The notes: a model not told the origin generated them from the letters alone. A stretch of DNA of 58,800 nt from an uncultured Lachnospiraceae bacterium (GCA_944380605.1 CALWIA010000026.1:1-58800), one strand, 5' to 3'; numbered from the stretch's first letter, positions 34,829 to 43,615 are shown. A program made the numbers and translations.

Positions 34829-36547
34829 TCACGGCAGCGGCAGGCTGTCCCGCAGGCAGAGGGCGCCCCAGCCCATCTGGGGATTGGGCCACCGGTCAAA
34901 TCCCGGCAGCCGCCTGACGCCCCGGATCAGATACGCCCGTACCTTTTCTCCGTACAGAAACGGGTCGTTTCCATCCACGATGCCCCACTGCATCAGCAGC
35001 GCCGCCGCCCCGGCGGCAATGGGCGACGCGAAGGAAGTGCCGGTTACGGTCTCGTAGCCGCCGCCGCTTTTCGGCGCCGTCAGACCCACTCCCGGCGCCG
35101 CCAGATCCGGCTTGATCTGCCCCGTCAGACGGGTAAATCCCCGGCCGGAAAAATCCGCATAGGTCCGGCGGCGGCTGTCGTAAGCCCCTACCGAAACCGC
35201 CAGCGCTGTATCCGACGGCACCGTCAGGGTAAGCTCCGGCGAAGGCTCCAAAAAACCGGTGGAGCGGTTCAGTCCGGAGGCGGCCGGCAGCCAGAAGTCG
35301 AACCGGCCATCCAGAATGCGTTCCGGCGTCAGCGAAAAGGTCCACAGCCCGCTGTCCAGATAGGCGCCCCGCGCCGGCAGAAATTCAAAATAAATCTCCT
35401 GGGCGCTGCTGAAAGGCCCCGGCTCCCCGTAGTACAGCAGAATCCGGGTGTTCCCGGATTCCAGCACCTGGGGGCCGGGAACCGGCGGCAAAGGACCCAG
35501 CACCCGCCCGGAAGGCGCCGTCAGACGGATCTGAAATTCGTCGCCGTACCGCTTCCACAGCTGGATGCTGAGGGACGTTTCATAAGGAGATACGGACAGT
35601 TCCCGCTTCTCTTCCCGGTCTTTTAACACCCCGGCGGCGTGGCCGGCCGCCGCTCCTTCGTTGCCGGTGCCGATCACGATGCTGCTGCGGCCGAACCGGG
35701 AGATGCTGTCGATGTAGGCGCCCAGCAGGCCGGTGCCGCTGTGGGAGCCGTAGGTGTTGCCGAAACTGATATTGATCGCCAGCGGCTGCTGCCGGCCGGC
35801 GGCAAACCGCGCCGCGTAGTCCAGTCCCTTCATCAGTTCCGTAGTCCTGGGAAACCCCAGGGGATCCGCGGTGCCCATCTTCACAACCAGCAAATCGCTT
35901 TCAAAAGCCGGTCCCCGGTACCGCCCGCCGCTTTCCCTGCCGTTTCCCGCCATAAGCCCCGCCGCTGCCGTCCCGTGGCCGCTGCCATCCGCCGAAGGCA
36001 CCCGCTCTCTGGCCGCCGGCCGGCTTCCTGTCTCCAGCGCCTGGTTGATCTCCTCCCGGCTAAAAACCCGGTCCAGGCTCTGGTCCCACAGCTCCAGGAT
36101 CCGGGTAGTCCCATCCGGATTGCGGAAATCTTCATGAAAATAGTCGATGCCGGAATCGATCACCGCGCAGATCACTCCTCTGCCGGTAAGATACGGCCCG
36201 CCGCCCCTTTCCTCTGTCTGCACCAGGTCTATGCAGGAAGCGGCCCTGGCCTGGTCGGCGGCAAACAAAAGCCGTTTGGGCTTCTCTACGTACTCGATCT
36301 GCGGAAGCAGGCTCATCCATTCCACCAGCGCTTCCGGAACCGTCAGCACCGCGAACTGGTGCAGCAGTTCATACACCCCGATTCCCTGTTCCCGCAGCGG
36401 GTCCATGCTGCCTGTGTACTTTACGATCACTTCCCAGGTCCGCTGCCGCGGATCGTATCCGGTCCGCAGGCTTTCCGACTGTTCCAGATCCTGCCTGCCG
36501 GCCGCCAGCGCCAGATTCAGCAGGTTTTCCATCTTCTGATTTTCCAT
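34829..36547 (-). CDS. subtilisin-like protease (S8), Csp-like
   Basis: 572 residues. The catalytic triad is visible: Asp in AVIDSGIDYFHEDF, His in GSGHGTAAAGLMAG, Ser in GTSFASPIAAGAAALLM. A beta domain of about 130 residues is inserted before the Ser motif, as in the Csp proteases of clostridia that process SleC during spore germination. There is no secretion signal at the N-terminus, only about 90 residues that could be a prodomain, again like Csp. Monocistronic. The germination role is inference from architecture; a generic cytosolic or cell-wall associated S8 protease is possible. Confidence 0.88.
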   Translation of the reverse strand: MENQKMENLLNLALAAGRQDLEQSESLRTGYDPRQRTWEVIVKYTGSMDPLREQGIGVYELLHQFAVLTVPEALVEWMSLLPQIEYVEKPKRLLFAADQARAASCIDLVQTEERGGGPYLTGRGVICAVIDSGIDYFHEDFRNPDGTTRILELWDQSLDRVFSREEINQALETGSRPAARERVPSADGSGHGTAAAGLMAGNGRESGGRYRGPAFESDLLVVKMGTADPLGFPRTTELMKGLDYAARFAAGRQQPLAINISFGNTYGSHSGTGLLGAYIDSISRFGRSSIVIGTGNEGAAAGHAAGVLKDREEKRELSVSPYETSLSIQLWKRYGDEFQIRLTAPSGRVLGPLPPVPGPQVLESGNTRILLYYGEPGPFSSAQEIYFEFLPARGAYLDSGLWTFSLTPERILDGRFDFWLPAASGLNRSTGFLEPSPELTLTVPSDTALAVSVGAYDSRRRTYADFSGRGFTRLTGQIKPDLAAPGVGLTAPKSGGGYETVTGTSFASPIAAGAAALLMQWGIVDGNDPFLYGEKVRAYLIRGVRRLPGFDRWPNPQMGWGALCLRDSLPLP

Positions 36548-36618
36548 ACCTGTTCCTGCCGTTTTTTACCATTGTATTCTCCGCGGCCGGCAGGCATCCC
36601 GTTTTTTCCAACACAAAG

Positions 36619-36643
36619 AGGCGCGCGCCGCGGCGCACGCCCC
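36619..36643 (-). terminator. terminator after the SUF genes
   Basis: A GC-rich palindrome around GGCGTGCGCC/GGCGCGCGCC, followed on the minus strand by TCTTTGTGTT. Moderate T-tract. Confidence 0.55.
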
Positions 36644-36659
36644 TGGTAAATCCATCGGT

Positions 36660-37595
36660 CTATTTCAGGAATCCATTGACAATCTGAGCCTCTGCCTCTT
36701 CTTCCGTCAGGCCGAGGGTCATCAGCTTGATGATCTGCTCGCCGGCGATCTTGCCTATGGCCGCCTCGTGAATCAGCGCCGCGTCGATGTCGTTGGCCGT
36801 AATCTTGGGCACCGCGCCGATTTTCGCGTTGTCCATGATAATGGCGTCGCACTCGGAATGGCCGGCGCACCGGGCGTTTCCGTTGATCTCCGAAAGAAAC
36901 AGCTGGCGGGACTCATCCTTGGCCACCGAACGGGAAATCACGTTGGCGCTGGAATCGTCGCCGTTTAAGTTCACCACAAAGCCGCTTTCCGCGTACTGGG
37001 TGCCGTGGGTCAGCAGCCGCTCCCGGATCACCAGCTTGGCGCCGGCCGCCAGATCCGCCGTGGTATTGCGCTTGGTGGAATCCACGCCCTTGATCTGGAC
37101 CATCTCCATTTCCATGTAGCTGTTTTCCTCCATGGTCACTTCCGTACCCGGATTCATGATCCGCTTTCCTTTTCCATCGCCTTCGCCGTAGTGCTTCTCC
37201 ACGTATTTTACCTTCGCGTTTTTCCCCAGGAAAAACCGGTGAATGCCGTTGTGCATGGAATCCTGGTCCCCGCAGTTGTGAATGCCGCAGCCCGCCACGA
37301 TCACCACGTCGGCGTCGTCCCCGATATAAAAATCGTTGTATACCACCTCATGGAGCCCGCTTTCGCTGAGCACCACCGGAATGTGGACGCTCTCGTGCCG
37401 GGTGCCCGGCTTGATGCGCACGTCGATGCCGGAGCCGTCGTCCTTGGACACGATCTCAATATTGGCGGTGCTGGCCCGGTCCGCCATCTTTCCGTTGGCC
37501 CGGATGTTGTAGGCTCCCGCCGGCACCTGGTGCAGGTCCGCCACCTCGTCCAGCATCCGCAGCTGGATCTCGTCGATATTCGCAAAATCAGCCAT
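36660..37595 (-). CDS. SufB/SufD-family Fe-S scaffold (SmsB-like)
   Basis: 311 residues, shorter than SufB (about 470). The core beta-helix with GIHNCGDQDS and the C-terminal ALIHEAAIGKIAGEQI are recognisable, the latter containing the conserved Glu/His of the SufB-SufD cluster site, and RCAGHSECDAII contributes Cys residues. Together with the SufC gene three bases upstream it forms a two-gene system like the minimal SmsCB machinery described for archaea and anaerobes, without SufD, SufS or SufU nearby. It builds Fe-S clusters in the cytosol. Confidence 0.85.
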   Translation of the reverse strand: MADFANIDEIQLRMLDEVADLHQVPAGAYNIRANGKMADRASTANIEIVSKDDGSGIDVRIKPGTRHESVHIPVVLSESGLHEVVYNDFYIGDDADVVIVAGCGIHNCGDQDSMHNGIHRFFLGKNAKVKYVEKHYGEGDGKGKRIMNPGTEVTMEENSYMEMEMVQIKGVDSTKRNTTADLAAGAKLVIRERLLTHGTQYAESGFVVNLNGDDSSANVISRSVAKDESRQLFLSEINGNARCAGHSECDAIIMDNAKIGAVPKITANDIDAALIHEAAIGKIAGEQIIKLMTLGLTEEEAEAQIVNGFLK

Positions 37596-37598
37596 CTC

Positions 37599-38336
37599 TT
37601 ATCTGCCTCCTTTGTAAAGCATGCTGCAGGCGTCCACCGCCGACGCCGTTCCCAGAAGCTGGGGCAGGATTTCGTCTTTGGGCCCGTGGGCCGTAATCCG
37701 TCCATCGGCAATGACCACAATCTCATCGGCGATATTCAGGATCCGTTCCTGATGGGAAATAATCAGCACCGATCCCTGGATGGTCTCCCGCATCCGCTCA
37801 AAGACGGCGATCAGGTTCTGGAAGCTCCACAGATCGATGCCCGCCTCCGGCTCGTCAAACACCGACAGCTTCGTGGCTCTGGCTAACACCGTGGCAATCT
37901 CGATCCGCTTCAGTTCACCGCCGGACAGGCTGGCGTTGACCTCCCGGTTGATATAATCTTTGGCGCACAGCCCCACCTCCGACAGATACTCGCAGGCGTC
38001 CGCCGGCGAAAGCTTCTTTCTGGCCGCCAGGCGGATCAGATCCAGCACCTGCAGGCCCTTGAACCGCACCGGCTGCTGAAAGGCATAGCTGATGCCCATA
38101 TTGGCCCGCTGGGTGATGTCCAGTTCCGTAATATCCGTTCCGTCGAAGGAAATCCTGCCGGCGGTGGGCTTTTCGATGCCGGCGATCAGTCTGGCGAGGG
38201 TGGACTTTCCGCCTCCGTTGGGGCCGGTAATCACCACGAATTTGCGGTCCCCCACCGTCAGGTTTACGTCCCGGAGGATCTCCTTTTGTCCCTTGTCTTC
38301 CTGTACGCCAAAGGACAGATTTTCTATGGTAAGCAT
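37599..38336 (-). CDS. sufC: SufC-type ATPase (SmsC-like)
   Basis: 245 residues from the ATG at 38336, supported by AAGGAGA at suitable distance. Walker A GPNGGGKST, Q-loop FQQPVRF, signature LSGGELKRIEIATVLA, and Walker B LSVFDEPEAGIDLWS follow the SufC pattern (the Glu-Pro-Glu-Ala-Gly-Ile-Asp segment is typical). It drives the scaffold encoded three bases downstream. Upstream extension of the frame is spurious. A promoter is not obvious in the 200 bases to the divergent lipoprotein gene. Confidence 0.94.
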   Translation of the reverse strand: MLTIENLSFGVQEDKGQKEILRDVNLTVGDRKFVVITGPNGGGKSTLARLIAGIEKPTAGRISFDGTDITELDITQRANMGISYAFQQPVRFKGLQVLDLIRLAARKKLSPADACEYLSEVGLCAKDYINREVNASLSGGELKRIEIATVLARATKLSVFDEPEAGIDLWSFQNLIAVFERMRETIQGSVLIISHQERILNIADEIVVIADGRITAHGPKDEILPQLLGTASAVDACSMLYKGGR

Positions 38337-38540
38337 ATTCATTCTCCTTTTGTCAGTCTCAGGCGCCCCGGCGCCTGCCGAAGTTATTATATAACAGTTT
38401 TCCATTCTTTACTAGGGATTTTTCCCTCCGGTTCTTACATTTTTCCGACAATTCTTAGGATTCCTTTACTTCCATTGTATTTCTCCCGCTGTCATGGTAC
38501 GCTGAAATCAGAAGAAAACACGGAGGGAGGAGAGAAACGT

Positions 38541-39524
38541 ATGAGAAAAAGAAACCGATGTACTGCCCTGTTTATGGCGCTGGGGCTGGCGGTTTTAAGC
38601 GGATGCGGCGCCGCGTCTTCCGGCGGTTCCGTCCGCACGGAAACTGCCGCGGCTGTCACAGCGGGAACCGCTGCCAGCTATGACGCCGCCATGCCCGAAG
38701 AGGCAGCTGTAGAAGCCGCCGCCGGCGTCGCCGACTCGGCCCCGCTTTCCCATCCGGACGTATCCGGACGCAAGCTGATCCGCGACGTTCATCTGAGCGT
38801 GGAAACCGACGACTTCGACGGCCTTATGGACCGGCTTTCCCAGCAGATTGCCGGCGCCGGCGGGTATGTGGAACGTTCCAGCATTTCCGGCCGCAGCCTG
38901 CGCCAGCGCAGCTCCGAATCCGGCCGCTATGCTTCCATGACCGCCCGAATCCCCGCCGACCGGCTGGATTCCTTCCTGGATACTATGGAAACCCAGAGCA
39001 ACGTCACCTACCGTTCGGAACAGACCACCGACGTGACTCTGACCTACAGCGATCTGGAAAGCCGCAAAAAATCCCTGACCATTGAACAGGAACGGATCTG
39101 GGAACTGCTGGAAAAAGCCGACACTCTGGAATCCGTCATCGCCCTGGAAGAGCGGCTGTCGGAAATCCGCTACCAGCTGGAATCCATGGAATCCCAGCTG
39201 CGGCTCTATGACAACCAGGTGGACTACAGCACCGTATACCTGGACATCCAGGAAGTAGCTGTCTTTACCCCGGCGGAGGAAGAAAGCCCCGGCCAGCAGA
39301 TTCAGCGGGAATTTTCCGAAAACCTGCGCACCCTGGGCGTCCTTCTGACCAACGCGGTGATTTTCCTGGCCGCCGCCAGCCCCTTCTGGGTCCCCGCGCT
39401 CCTGGTGCTGCTGCTTCTGGTTCTGCTGCTGCGGAAGCGGAAACGGAAGCCCAAAGCCGAACCGCCGGCTCCCAATCCGCCGGCTAAGGAAAACGAATCC
39501 CCGGATTCCGGTCAGGCCTCCTGA
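38541..39524 (+). CDS. DUF4349 lipoprotein
   Basis: 327 residues from the ATG at 38541; GGAGGGAGGAGAG lies upstream and the longer frame is not used. A lipoprotein signal with lipobox LSGC is at about residues 17-21. A low-complexity Ala/Glu region is followed by the DUF4349 domain (RDVHLSVETDDFD to YLDIQEVA), which includes a coiled coil (about 165-215), and a C-terminal membrane helix near 272-297 with a basic tail. The protein is thus anchored twice. Function unknown in the family. It overlaps the convergent nitroreductase gene by 13 bases. Confidence 0.88.
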   Translation: MRKRNRCTALFMALGLAVLSGCGAASSGGSVRTETAAAVTAGTAASYDAAMPEEAAVEAAAGVADSAPLSHPDVSGRKLIRDVHLSVETDDFDGLMDRLSQQIAGAGGYVERSSISGRSLRQRSSESGRYASMTARIPADRLDSFLDTMETQSNVTYRSEQTTDVTLTYSDLESRKKSLTIEQERIWELLEKADTLESVIALEERLSEIRYQLESMESQLRLYDNQVDYSTVYLDIQEVAVFTPAEEESPGQQIQREFSENLRTLGVLLTNAVIFLAAASPFWVPALLVLLLLVLLLRKRKRKPKAEPPAPNPPAKENESPDSGQAS

Positions 39525-40252
39525 TCCGTCCGGTATTCGTTCAGATACTCTTCCACGGACCGGCTCATTTCCCTGGAAAAATCGCTGTTGTACTTTCTGG
39601 CGCAGAACGCCTGCATCCAGCCGTCAAAGCCTTTTTCCCCGCACCGGTCCGCGAACATGGCCCGCAGGTCGGCTTCGGTGCGCTGCGGGTAAGCATTTTC
39701 ACTGACTATATCTTCCAGGCGGCAGCGCCGCGGCTTCTTCCGCTCCTGCTGCTGCCGGGTGGGATAGCCGAAAACCACCATAACTGCCGGGAACACATAG
39801 GAAGGCAGGCGCAGCATCTGTCTGTGCCTGCCGCAGTTTTCCATAATATCTCCGATATAGCAGGAACCGATGCCCAGGCTGTGGGCCGCCGTCACCGCGT
39901 TCTGCGCCGCGATGGCCGCGTCCTCCGCCGCCAGCATCAGATCTCCCGCCTCCGGGCGTCTGGGACTGCAGCCGGCGGCTTTAAATGCCTGCAGCCATTT
40001 CAGGCAGTCGGCGCAGAAAATCAACACCAGATCCGCCTCGGCGATAAAGGGCTGATGGTCGCAGGTCTCGGCCAGTTCCCGCTTCAGCGCCGGATCCGTA
40101 ATGTCCAGAATGGTGTACAGCTGCTGGTTGCCCGCCGTAGGCGCCTCCATGGCGGCCCGCAGAATCATCTCTTTTTCTTCTTTTCCAATGGGTTCTCCGG
40201 TATAGGCCCGTACCGATTTCCGTTCCATCAGTTCCCGTATCGTCTGGTTCAT
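39512..40252 (-). CDS. nitroreductase-family flavoprotein
   Basis: 246 residues from the ATG at 40252 with AGGAGG nine bases upstream. RKSVRAYTGEPI and AAMEAPTAGNQQLY at the N-terminus and LGIGSCYIGDI in the core are FMN-binding signatures of the NfsA/FRP type. The C-terminal about 60 residues are longer than usual with a conserved FDGWMQAF segment. It reduces nitro compounds or flavins with NAD(P)H. Overlaps the upstream acetyltransferase stop by four bases (ATGA), so they form an operon. Confidence 0.9.
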   Translation of the reverse strand: MNQTIRELMERKSVRAYTGEPIGKEEKEMILRAAMEAPTAGNQQLYTILDITDPALKRELAETCDHQPFIAEADLVLIFCADCLKWLQAFKAAGCSPRRPEAGDLMLAAEDAAIAAQNAVTAAHSLGIGSCYIGDIMENCGRHRQMLRLPSYVFPAVMVVFGYPTRQQQERKKPRRCRLEDIVSENAYPQRTEADLRAMFADRCGEKGFDGWMQAFCARKYNSDFSREMSRSVEEYLNEYRTDQEA

Positions 40253-40878
40253 ATCTTCGCTCCTCCTGTCTGTTCCAGCTGCAAACACCTGCCAGTCTCT
40301 TTTCGGATTTCCGGAAAGGGCCGGAAATCCGGCTGATACTCTTCATGGGGTCCCAGTTCTTTCCCCATCCACACCATATCGTACCAACGTCCGAATTTGT
40401 AGGCGCACTGGCTGAATTCCCCCACCTTGCGGTAACCCAGGCATGTGTGAAACCGCTGACTATCCATAGTCAGGTACGGGTCGTTTTCTTCCCGCGGACT
40501 GGCAATGCAGGCATACAGGTTCCGCACGTTCTGTGCCTTCAGAATCTCTTCCAGCGCCTGGTACAGCTGTCTGCCCACGCCATCTCTTCTGGCCTCCCAG
40601 GCCACGTAGATGGAGCTCTCCGCGGACCAGTCGTAGGCCGCTCTGGGGTGCAGCCGTCCGGCGTAGGCATAGCCCACCATCCTGCCTTCCCGCTCCGCCG
40701 CCAGATACGGATACTGTTCCAGGGTCCGCCGGATCCGGGAAGCAAATTCCGCCGGGTCCGGCACCGTATATTCAAACGTTACCGCCGTCTGCTCTACATA
40801 CGGCCGGTAGATCTCCAGAAGCCGCGGCGCGTCCGCCTCCGACGCGATCCGCAGCCGGATCTTTCTCTCCTCTGTCAT
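40249..40878 (-). CDS. GNAT acetyltransferase (PAT/Bar-like)
   Basis: 209 residues from the ATG at 40878 (GAAAGGG nine bases upstream). IRIASEADAPRLLEIYRPYVE at the start and the segment GRQLYQALEEIL are typical of phosphinothricin/methionine-sulfoximine type acetyltransferases. A longer frame would run through a tRNA terminator and is rejected. Probable role: N-acetylation of an amino acid-like toxin or metabolite. Substrate not determined. Confidence 0.88.
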   Translation of the reverse strand: MTEERKIRLRIASEADAPRLLEIYRPYVEQTAVTFEYTVPDPAEFASRIRRTLEQYPYLAAEREGRMVGYAYAGRLHPRAAYDWSAESSIYVAWEARRDGVGRQLYQALEEILKAQNVRNLYACIASPREENDPYLTMDSQRFHTCLGYRKVGEFSQCAYKFGRWYDMVWMGKELGPHEEYQPDFRPFPEIRKETGRCLQLEQTGGAKI

Positions 40879-40935
40879 GGGTGTTTCCCTTTCTTTTGCC
40901 TTTCCGGGGCAGTTTTCCTGTGAGAATAAAAAGAA

Positions 40936-40960
40936 AAAGCACGTTTTCAAAACGTGCTTT
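40936..40960 (-). terminator. terminator of the tRNA-Leu operon
   Basis: Perfect 12-pair stem AAAGCACGTTTT / AAAACGTGCTTT, followed on the minus strand by TTCTTTTTAT. Lies 13 bases after the last tRNA. Confidence 0.88.
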
Positions 40961-40972
40961 CTTACGACTCAG

Positions 40973-41056
40973 TGCAGAAGAAGGGAGTCGAACCCTCAAG
41001 GTATTTCTACCACACGGACCTGAACCGTGCGCGTCTGCCAATTCCGCCACTTCTGC
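40973..41056 (-). tRNA. tRNA-Leu (CAG)
   Basis: 84 nt. Acceptor GCAGAAG pairs with CTTCTGC, the anticodon loop is TTCAGGT (anticodon CAG), a variable arm of class II size is present, and the T-loop is GGTTCGACTCC. CCA is not encoded. Confidence 0.95.
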
Positions 41057-41079
41057 ATATACAAAAAACAGGAAATGTA

Positions 41080-41163
41080 TGCGGGAGATGGGACTTGAAC
41101 CCACACGAGCATACACCCACAAGATCCTTAGTCTTGCCTGTCTGCCAGTTCCAGCACTCCCGC
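41080..41163 (-). tRNA. tRNA-Leu (AAG)
   Basis: 84 nt. Acceptor GCGGGAG pairs with CTCCCGC, anticodon loop CTAAGGA (AAG; A34 would be edited to inosine), long variable arm, T-loop GGTTCAAGTCC. It is the first of the pair; the second starts 23 bases later. CCA is not encoded. Confidence 0.95.
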
Positions 41164-41174
41164 GAACAAATGGT

Positions 41175-41203
41175 AGTATAGCACAGAATCTTCCAGAAGG
41201 CAA
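41175..41203 (-). promoter_or_regulatory. promoter of the tRNA-Leu pair
   Basis: Minus strand TTGCCT, 17-base spacer, TATACT, 11 bases before the first tRNA. Confidence 0.75.
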
Positions 41204-41231
41204 CCACTTTTTTGCGCTGCGGTTTCTTTCC

Positions 41232-41260
41232 TTGCGCCGGCGCGGTTCCTCTGCTATACT
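41232..41260 (+). promoter_or_regulatory. promoter of the acetyltransferase at 41291
   Basis: TTGCGC, 17-base spacer, TATACT, about 30 bases before the start codon. It is back-to-back with the tRNA promoter. Confidence 0.7.
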
Positions 41261-41290
41261 GTCTGTAGTTTCGACACCAAGGAGGCAGCT

Positions 41291-41839
41291 ATGACCGAGT
41301 ACAGAACCTTAAAAGAACCGCAGATCCGCCGGGAACTGTTTTCCCATTTTATCCGCCGCCAGGAAGTCACCGGATGCTGGCGGAAAAAGGATGGCGTCTG
41401 GCAGATCCAGGACGACCCGTTTATCGACGACTGGAGCGAGGCGGACTACGAGGAATTGATCCGGTGCCTGAAGCACACCTGCCGCGCCGGCGGCCTGGTC
41501 CGCGGCGCCTGGATCCGGGGACAGCTGAAAGGCTTCGTCTCCGTAGAAGCCGAACCTTTGGGTTCCCGCGGACAGTATCTGGATCTTTCTTCCCTCCACG
41601 TTTCCCTGGACGCAAGGCGTCTGGGCATCGGCAGAGCCCTGTTTGCGGCCGCCGCCCAGTGGGCTTTCGAAAAGGGGGCCGAAAAGCTGTACATCTCCGC
41701 CCATTCCGCCGTGGAAAGCCAGGCCTTTTACCGGTCCATGGGCTGTGTGGAAGCGGAAGAATACAATCCGGAGCACGTGCAAAAAGAGCCCTTTGACTGC
41801 CAGATGGAATGCGCCCTCCCGCTGGTTTCCATCCATTAA
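41291..41839 (+). CDS. GNAT acetyltransferase
   Basis: 182 residues. LDLSSLHVSLDARRLGIGRALFAAAAQWAFEKGAEKLYISAH is the acetyl-CoA binding motif (R-x-x-G-I-G-R-A), and SQAFYRSMGCVEAEEY completes the GNAT fold. An unusual N-terminal half (TEYRTLKEPQIRRELF...HFIRRQEVTGCWRK) binds the acceptor. GGAGG lies six bases before the ATG. Monocistronic. Substrate unknown. Confidence 0.9.
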   Translation: MTEYRTLKEPQIRRELFSHFIRRQEVTGCWRKKDGVWQIQDDPFIDDWSEADYEELIRCLKHTCRAGGLVRGAWIRGQLKGFVSVEAEPLGSRGQYLDLSSLHVSLDARRLGIGRALFAAAAQWAFEKGAEKLYISAHSAVESQAFYRSMGCVEAEEYNPEHVQKEPFDCQMECALPLVSIH

Positions 41840-41924
41840 AAAAGCGTTAAAAAACCGCTTCTTCTCTTCCCTTTTGCCGGAAAACGGCTAAAATTAGAAC
41901 CGGAAGAAAAAGGAGGGTATACAT

Positions 41925-42068
41925 ATGGAGGCACTTTCAACGGTATTACTGATTATTTACGCCGTAATCGGCGGCGCTTCTACTTTATATCTGCTGTTCG
42001 GCATGCCGGTGATTATCATCTGGAAGATTCTCCGGGCAGCCAAGTACCACATCCGTCTTACGGACTGA
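41925..42068 (+). CDS. 47-residue membrane peptide
   Basis: AAAGGAGGG stands eight bases before the ATG, a very strong site. The peptide MEALSTVLLIIYAVIGGAST continues with a hydrophobic stretch (about 6-34) and a basic tail (KILRAAKYHIRLTD), so it has one or two membrane helices. It is followed by a terminator 22 bases after the stop and is thus transcribed as its own unit or with the acetyltransferase gene 85 bases upstream. Not recognised; could be a small membrane regulator or a toxin. The context offers no partner gene. Confidence 0.75.
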   Translation: MEALSTVLLIIYAVIGGASTLYLLFGMPVIIIWKILRAAKYHIRLTD

Positions 42069-42090
42069 CCGCAGAAAACCACACGACAGC

Positions 42091-42143
42091 AAAAAGGACG
42101 CCGCTTCATGAATGAATCCCCATTCATGAAGCGGCGTCCTTTT
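42091..42143. terminator. bidirectional terminator
   Basis: AAAAGGACGCCGCTTCATG pairs with its complement across a short loop, with about 22 perfect pairs. T-tracts flank it on both strands, so it ends the small ORF (plus) and rplT (minus). Confidence 0.9.
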
Positions 42144-42159
42144 ATAAATCCGGCATTCC

Positions 42160-42516
42160 TTATGCCAGTTTGCTCTTTGCCAGTTCTGCCAGAGACGCAA
42201 AACCTTCCGCGTCGTTGATGGCCATATCGGACAGAACCTTGCGGTTCATCTCCACGCCGGCCAGCTTCAGGCCGTACATAAACTTGCTGTAGGAAAGGCC
42301 GTTGATGCGGGCAGCCGCGTTGATACGGGCAATCCACAGCTGTCTGAACTGTCTCTTTCTCTCTTTTCTGCCTGCGTAGGAATTGGCCAGCGCTCTCATA
42401 ACCGACTGCTTCGCGATGCGGTACTGTTTGGAACGGGCGCCTCTGTATCCTTTCGCCAGCTTTAATACTCTATTGTGTTTCTTTCTGGCGTTCATGCCGC
42501 CTTTGATTCTTGCCAT
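42160..42516 (-). CDS. rplT: ribosomal protein L20
   Basis: 118 residues, full length, with [34 protein letters not shown] and [20 protein letters not shown]. It builds the 50S subunit and can repress its own operon by binding the leader. Last gene of infC-rpmI-rplT. Confidence 0.98.
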   Translation of the reverse strand: MARIKGGMNARKKHNRVLKLAKGYRGARSKQYRIAKQSVMRALANSYAGRKERKRQFRQLWIARINAAARINGLSYSKFMYGLKLAGVEMNRKVLSDMAINDAEGFASLAELAKSKLA

Positions 42517-42546
42517 TGCTTCTTCCTCCTTCTGAACTATGAAATC

Positions 42547-42744
42547 TTATAAGTACGGTAAAATCTTCTTCATTACCTTTGCGTTGGTAGCGTCGGTAAC
42601 GATATCTTTTCTAAGATTTCTTTTTCTCTTGGTGGATTTCTTAGTTAAGATGTGAGATTTGTAAGCTTTATTCCTGACTAACTTTCCGGTTCCGGTTTTT
42701 TTGAAACGCTTCGCAGCAGCTCTGCTTGTCTTCATTTTAGGCAT
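42547..42744 (-). CDS. rpmI: ribosomal protein L35
   Basis: 65 residues, [20 protein letters not shown] at the start and [20 protein letters not shown] at the end, the standard L35 length and motifs. Between infC and rplT with good ribosome sites. Confidence 0.98.
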   Translation of the reverse strand: MPKMKTSRAAAKRFKKTGTGKLVRNKAYKSHILTKKSTKRKRNLRKDIVTDATNAKVMKKILPYL

Positions 42745-42774
42745 TGCTATTTCCTCCTTGAAAAATTGTCTATT

Positions 42775-43281
42775 TTAACGTTTTGCAGTTAAAAACATTA
42801 CCATGCTTCTTCCTTCGACTTTCGCCGGCTTGTCAATGACCGCGATATCGGACAGCGCCTCCGCGAAATCATCCAGAATATACTTGGACTTGGCCATATG
42901 GGCCATCTCACGGCCGCGGAAACGAAGGGTCACCTTCACCTTGTCGCCCTTTTCCAGGAACTTGCGGGCCGCGTTGGTCTTGGTATTCAGGTCGTTGGTG
43001 TCAATATTGGGAGACAGCCGAACTTCCTTGATCTCGATGATACGCTGTTTCTTCTTGGCTTCCTTTTCTTTTCTGGCCTGCTCGTACCGGTACTTGCCAT
43101 AATCGATGATCTTGCATACCGGCGGTTTGGCCGTCGGCGCAATCTTTACCAGGTCCAGCTCCGCTTCTCTCGCCAGCTGAAGCGCTTCGCGGGAAGACAT
43201 AATGCCCAGCTGGGCTCCATCCTCTCCAATCACCCGAACTTCTCTGTCTCTGATCTGTTCGTTAATCATTAACTCGCTAAT
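42775..43281 (-). CDS. infC: translation initiation factor IF-3, ATT start
   Basis: 168 residues from an ATT codon at 43281, nine bases after GGAGG. The sequence ISELMINEQIRDREVRVI follows. A later ATG (43267-43269) lacks its own site, and the longer open frame upstream runs through leader hairpins. Non-AUG starts (ATT, ATA) are classical for infC, because IF-3 itself discriminates against them and so limits its own synthesis. The two domains (KPPVCKIIDYGKYRYEQ, then KVTLRFRGREMAH) are intact. Confidence 0.94.
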   Translation of the reverse strand: MSELMINEQIRDREVRVIGEDGAQLGIMSSREALQLAREAELDLVKIAPTAKPPVCKIIDYGKYRYEQARKEKEAKKKQRIIEIKEVRLSPNIDTNDLNTKTNAARKFLEKGDKVKVTLRFRGREMAHMAKSKYILDDFAEALSDIAVIDKPAKVEGRSMVMFLTAKR

Positions 43282-43610
43282 TGTCGTACACCTCCATTGC
43301 CTGATGATCTTGCATCCCCTGAGAAATAAAAAGTGTGCGCCTTGGTGCACACTCGCGCCGAGCGCAGTTGCCGTCAGGCAACATTGCCTCATGCGCGAGT
43401 GCGCATCCTCAGCGGAGTGCCTTTTTTATACGATAGGAAATGAAATTTCCTATCGTATAAAAAAGGCGGATACGGATCCGCCTCATACGATACACAGAGC
43501 ACCGCGCAGACCATGCGTCTGCTTCTCTGTCTTCCCATATGAACCCGGGTCACTTGCTCGTGCCGAGGTGAGGCGAATACCTGCTTTCCTGCTGGTTATT
43601 TCCATAACCT
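43282..43610 (-). promoter_or_regulatory. long infC leader with alternative hairpins
   Basis: About 330 bases of 5' leader without a gene. In transcript order it holds GGCGGAT..ATCCGCC followed by six T, a perfect 20-pair palindrome (TTTTTTATACGATAGGAAAT and its complement, 43421-43463), then a GC-rich region, and a hairpin GTGTGC/GCACAC followed by TTTTTATTT (about 43328-43355). This is the plan of an attenuated L20-controlled leader: one or two terminators whose formation can be switched. The exact L20 binding site was not determined. Confidence 0.7.
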
Positions 43611-43615
43611 ATAAC

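Noticed and set aside
40879..40950. Longer start of the acetyltransferase gene at 40950
   Set aside because: It would run through the tRNA terminator hairpin; the ATG at 40878 has its own site and matches the family start.
43282..43392. Longer IF-3 with an N-terminal extension of about 37 residues
   Set aside because: The extra codons are the leader hairpins; the ATT at 43281 has GGAGG at the right distance and IF-3 has the usual length from there.
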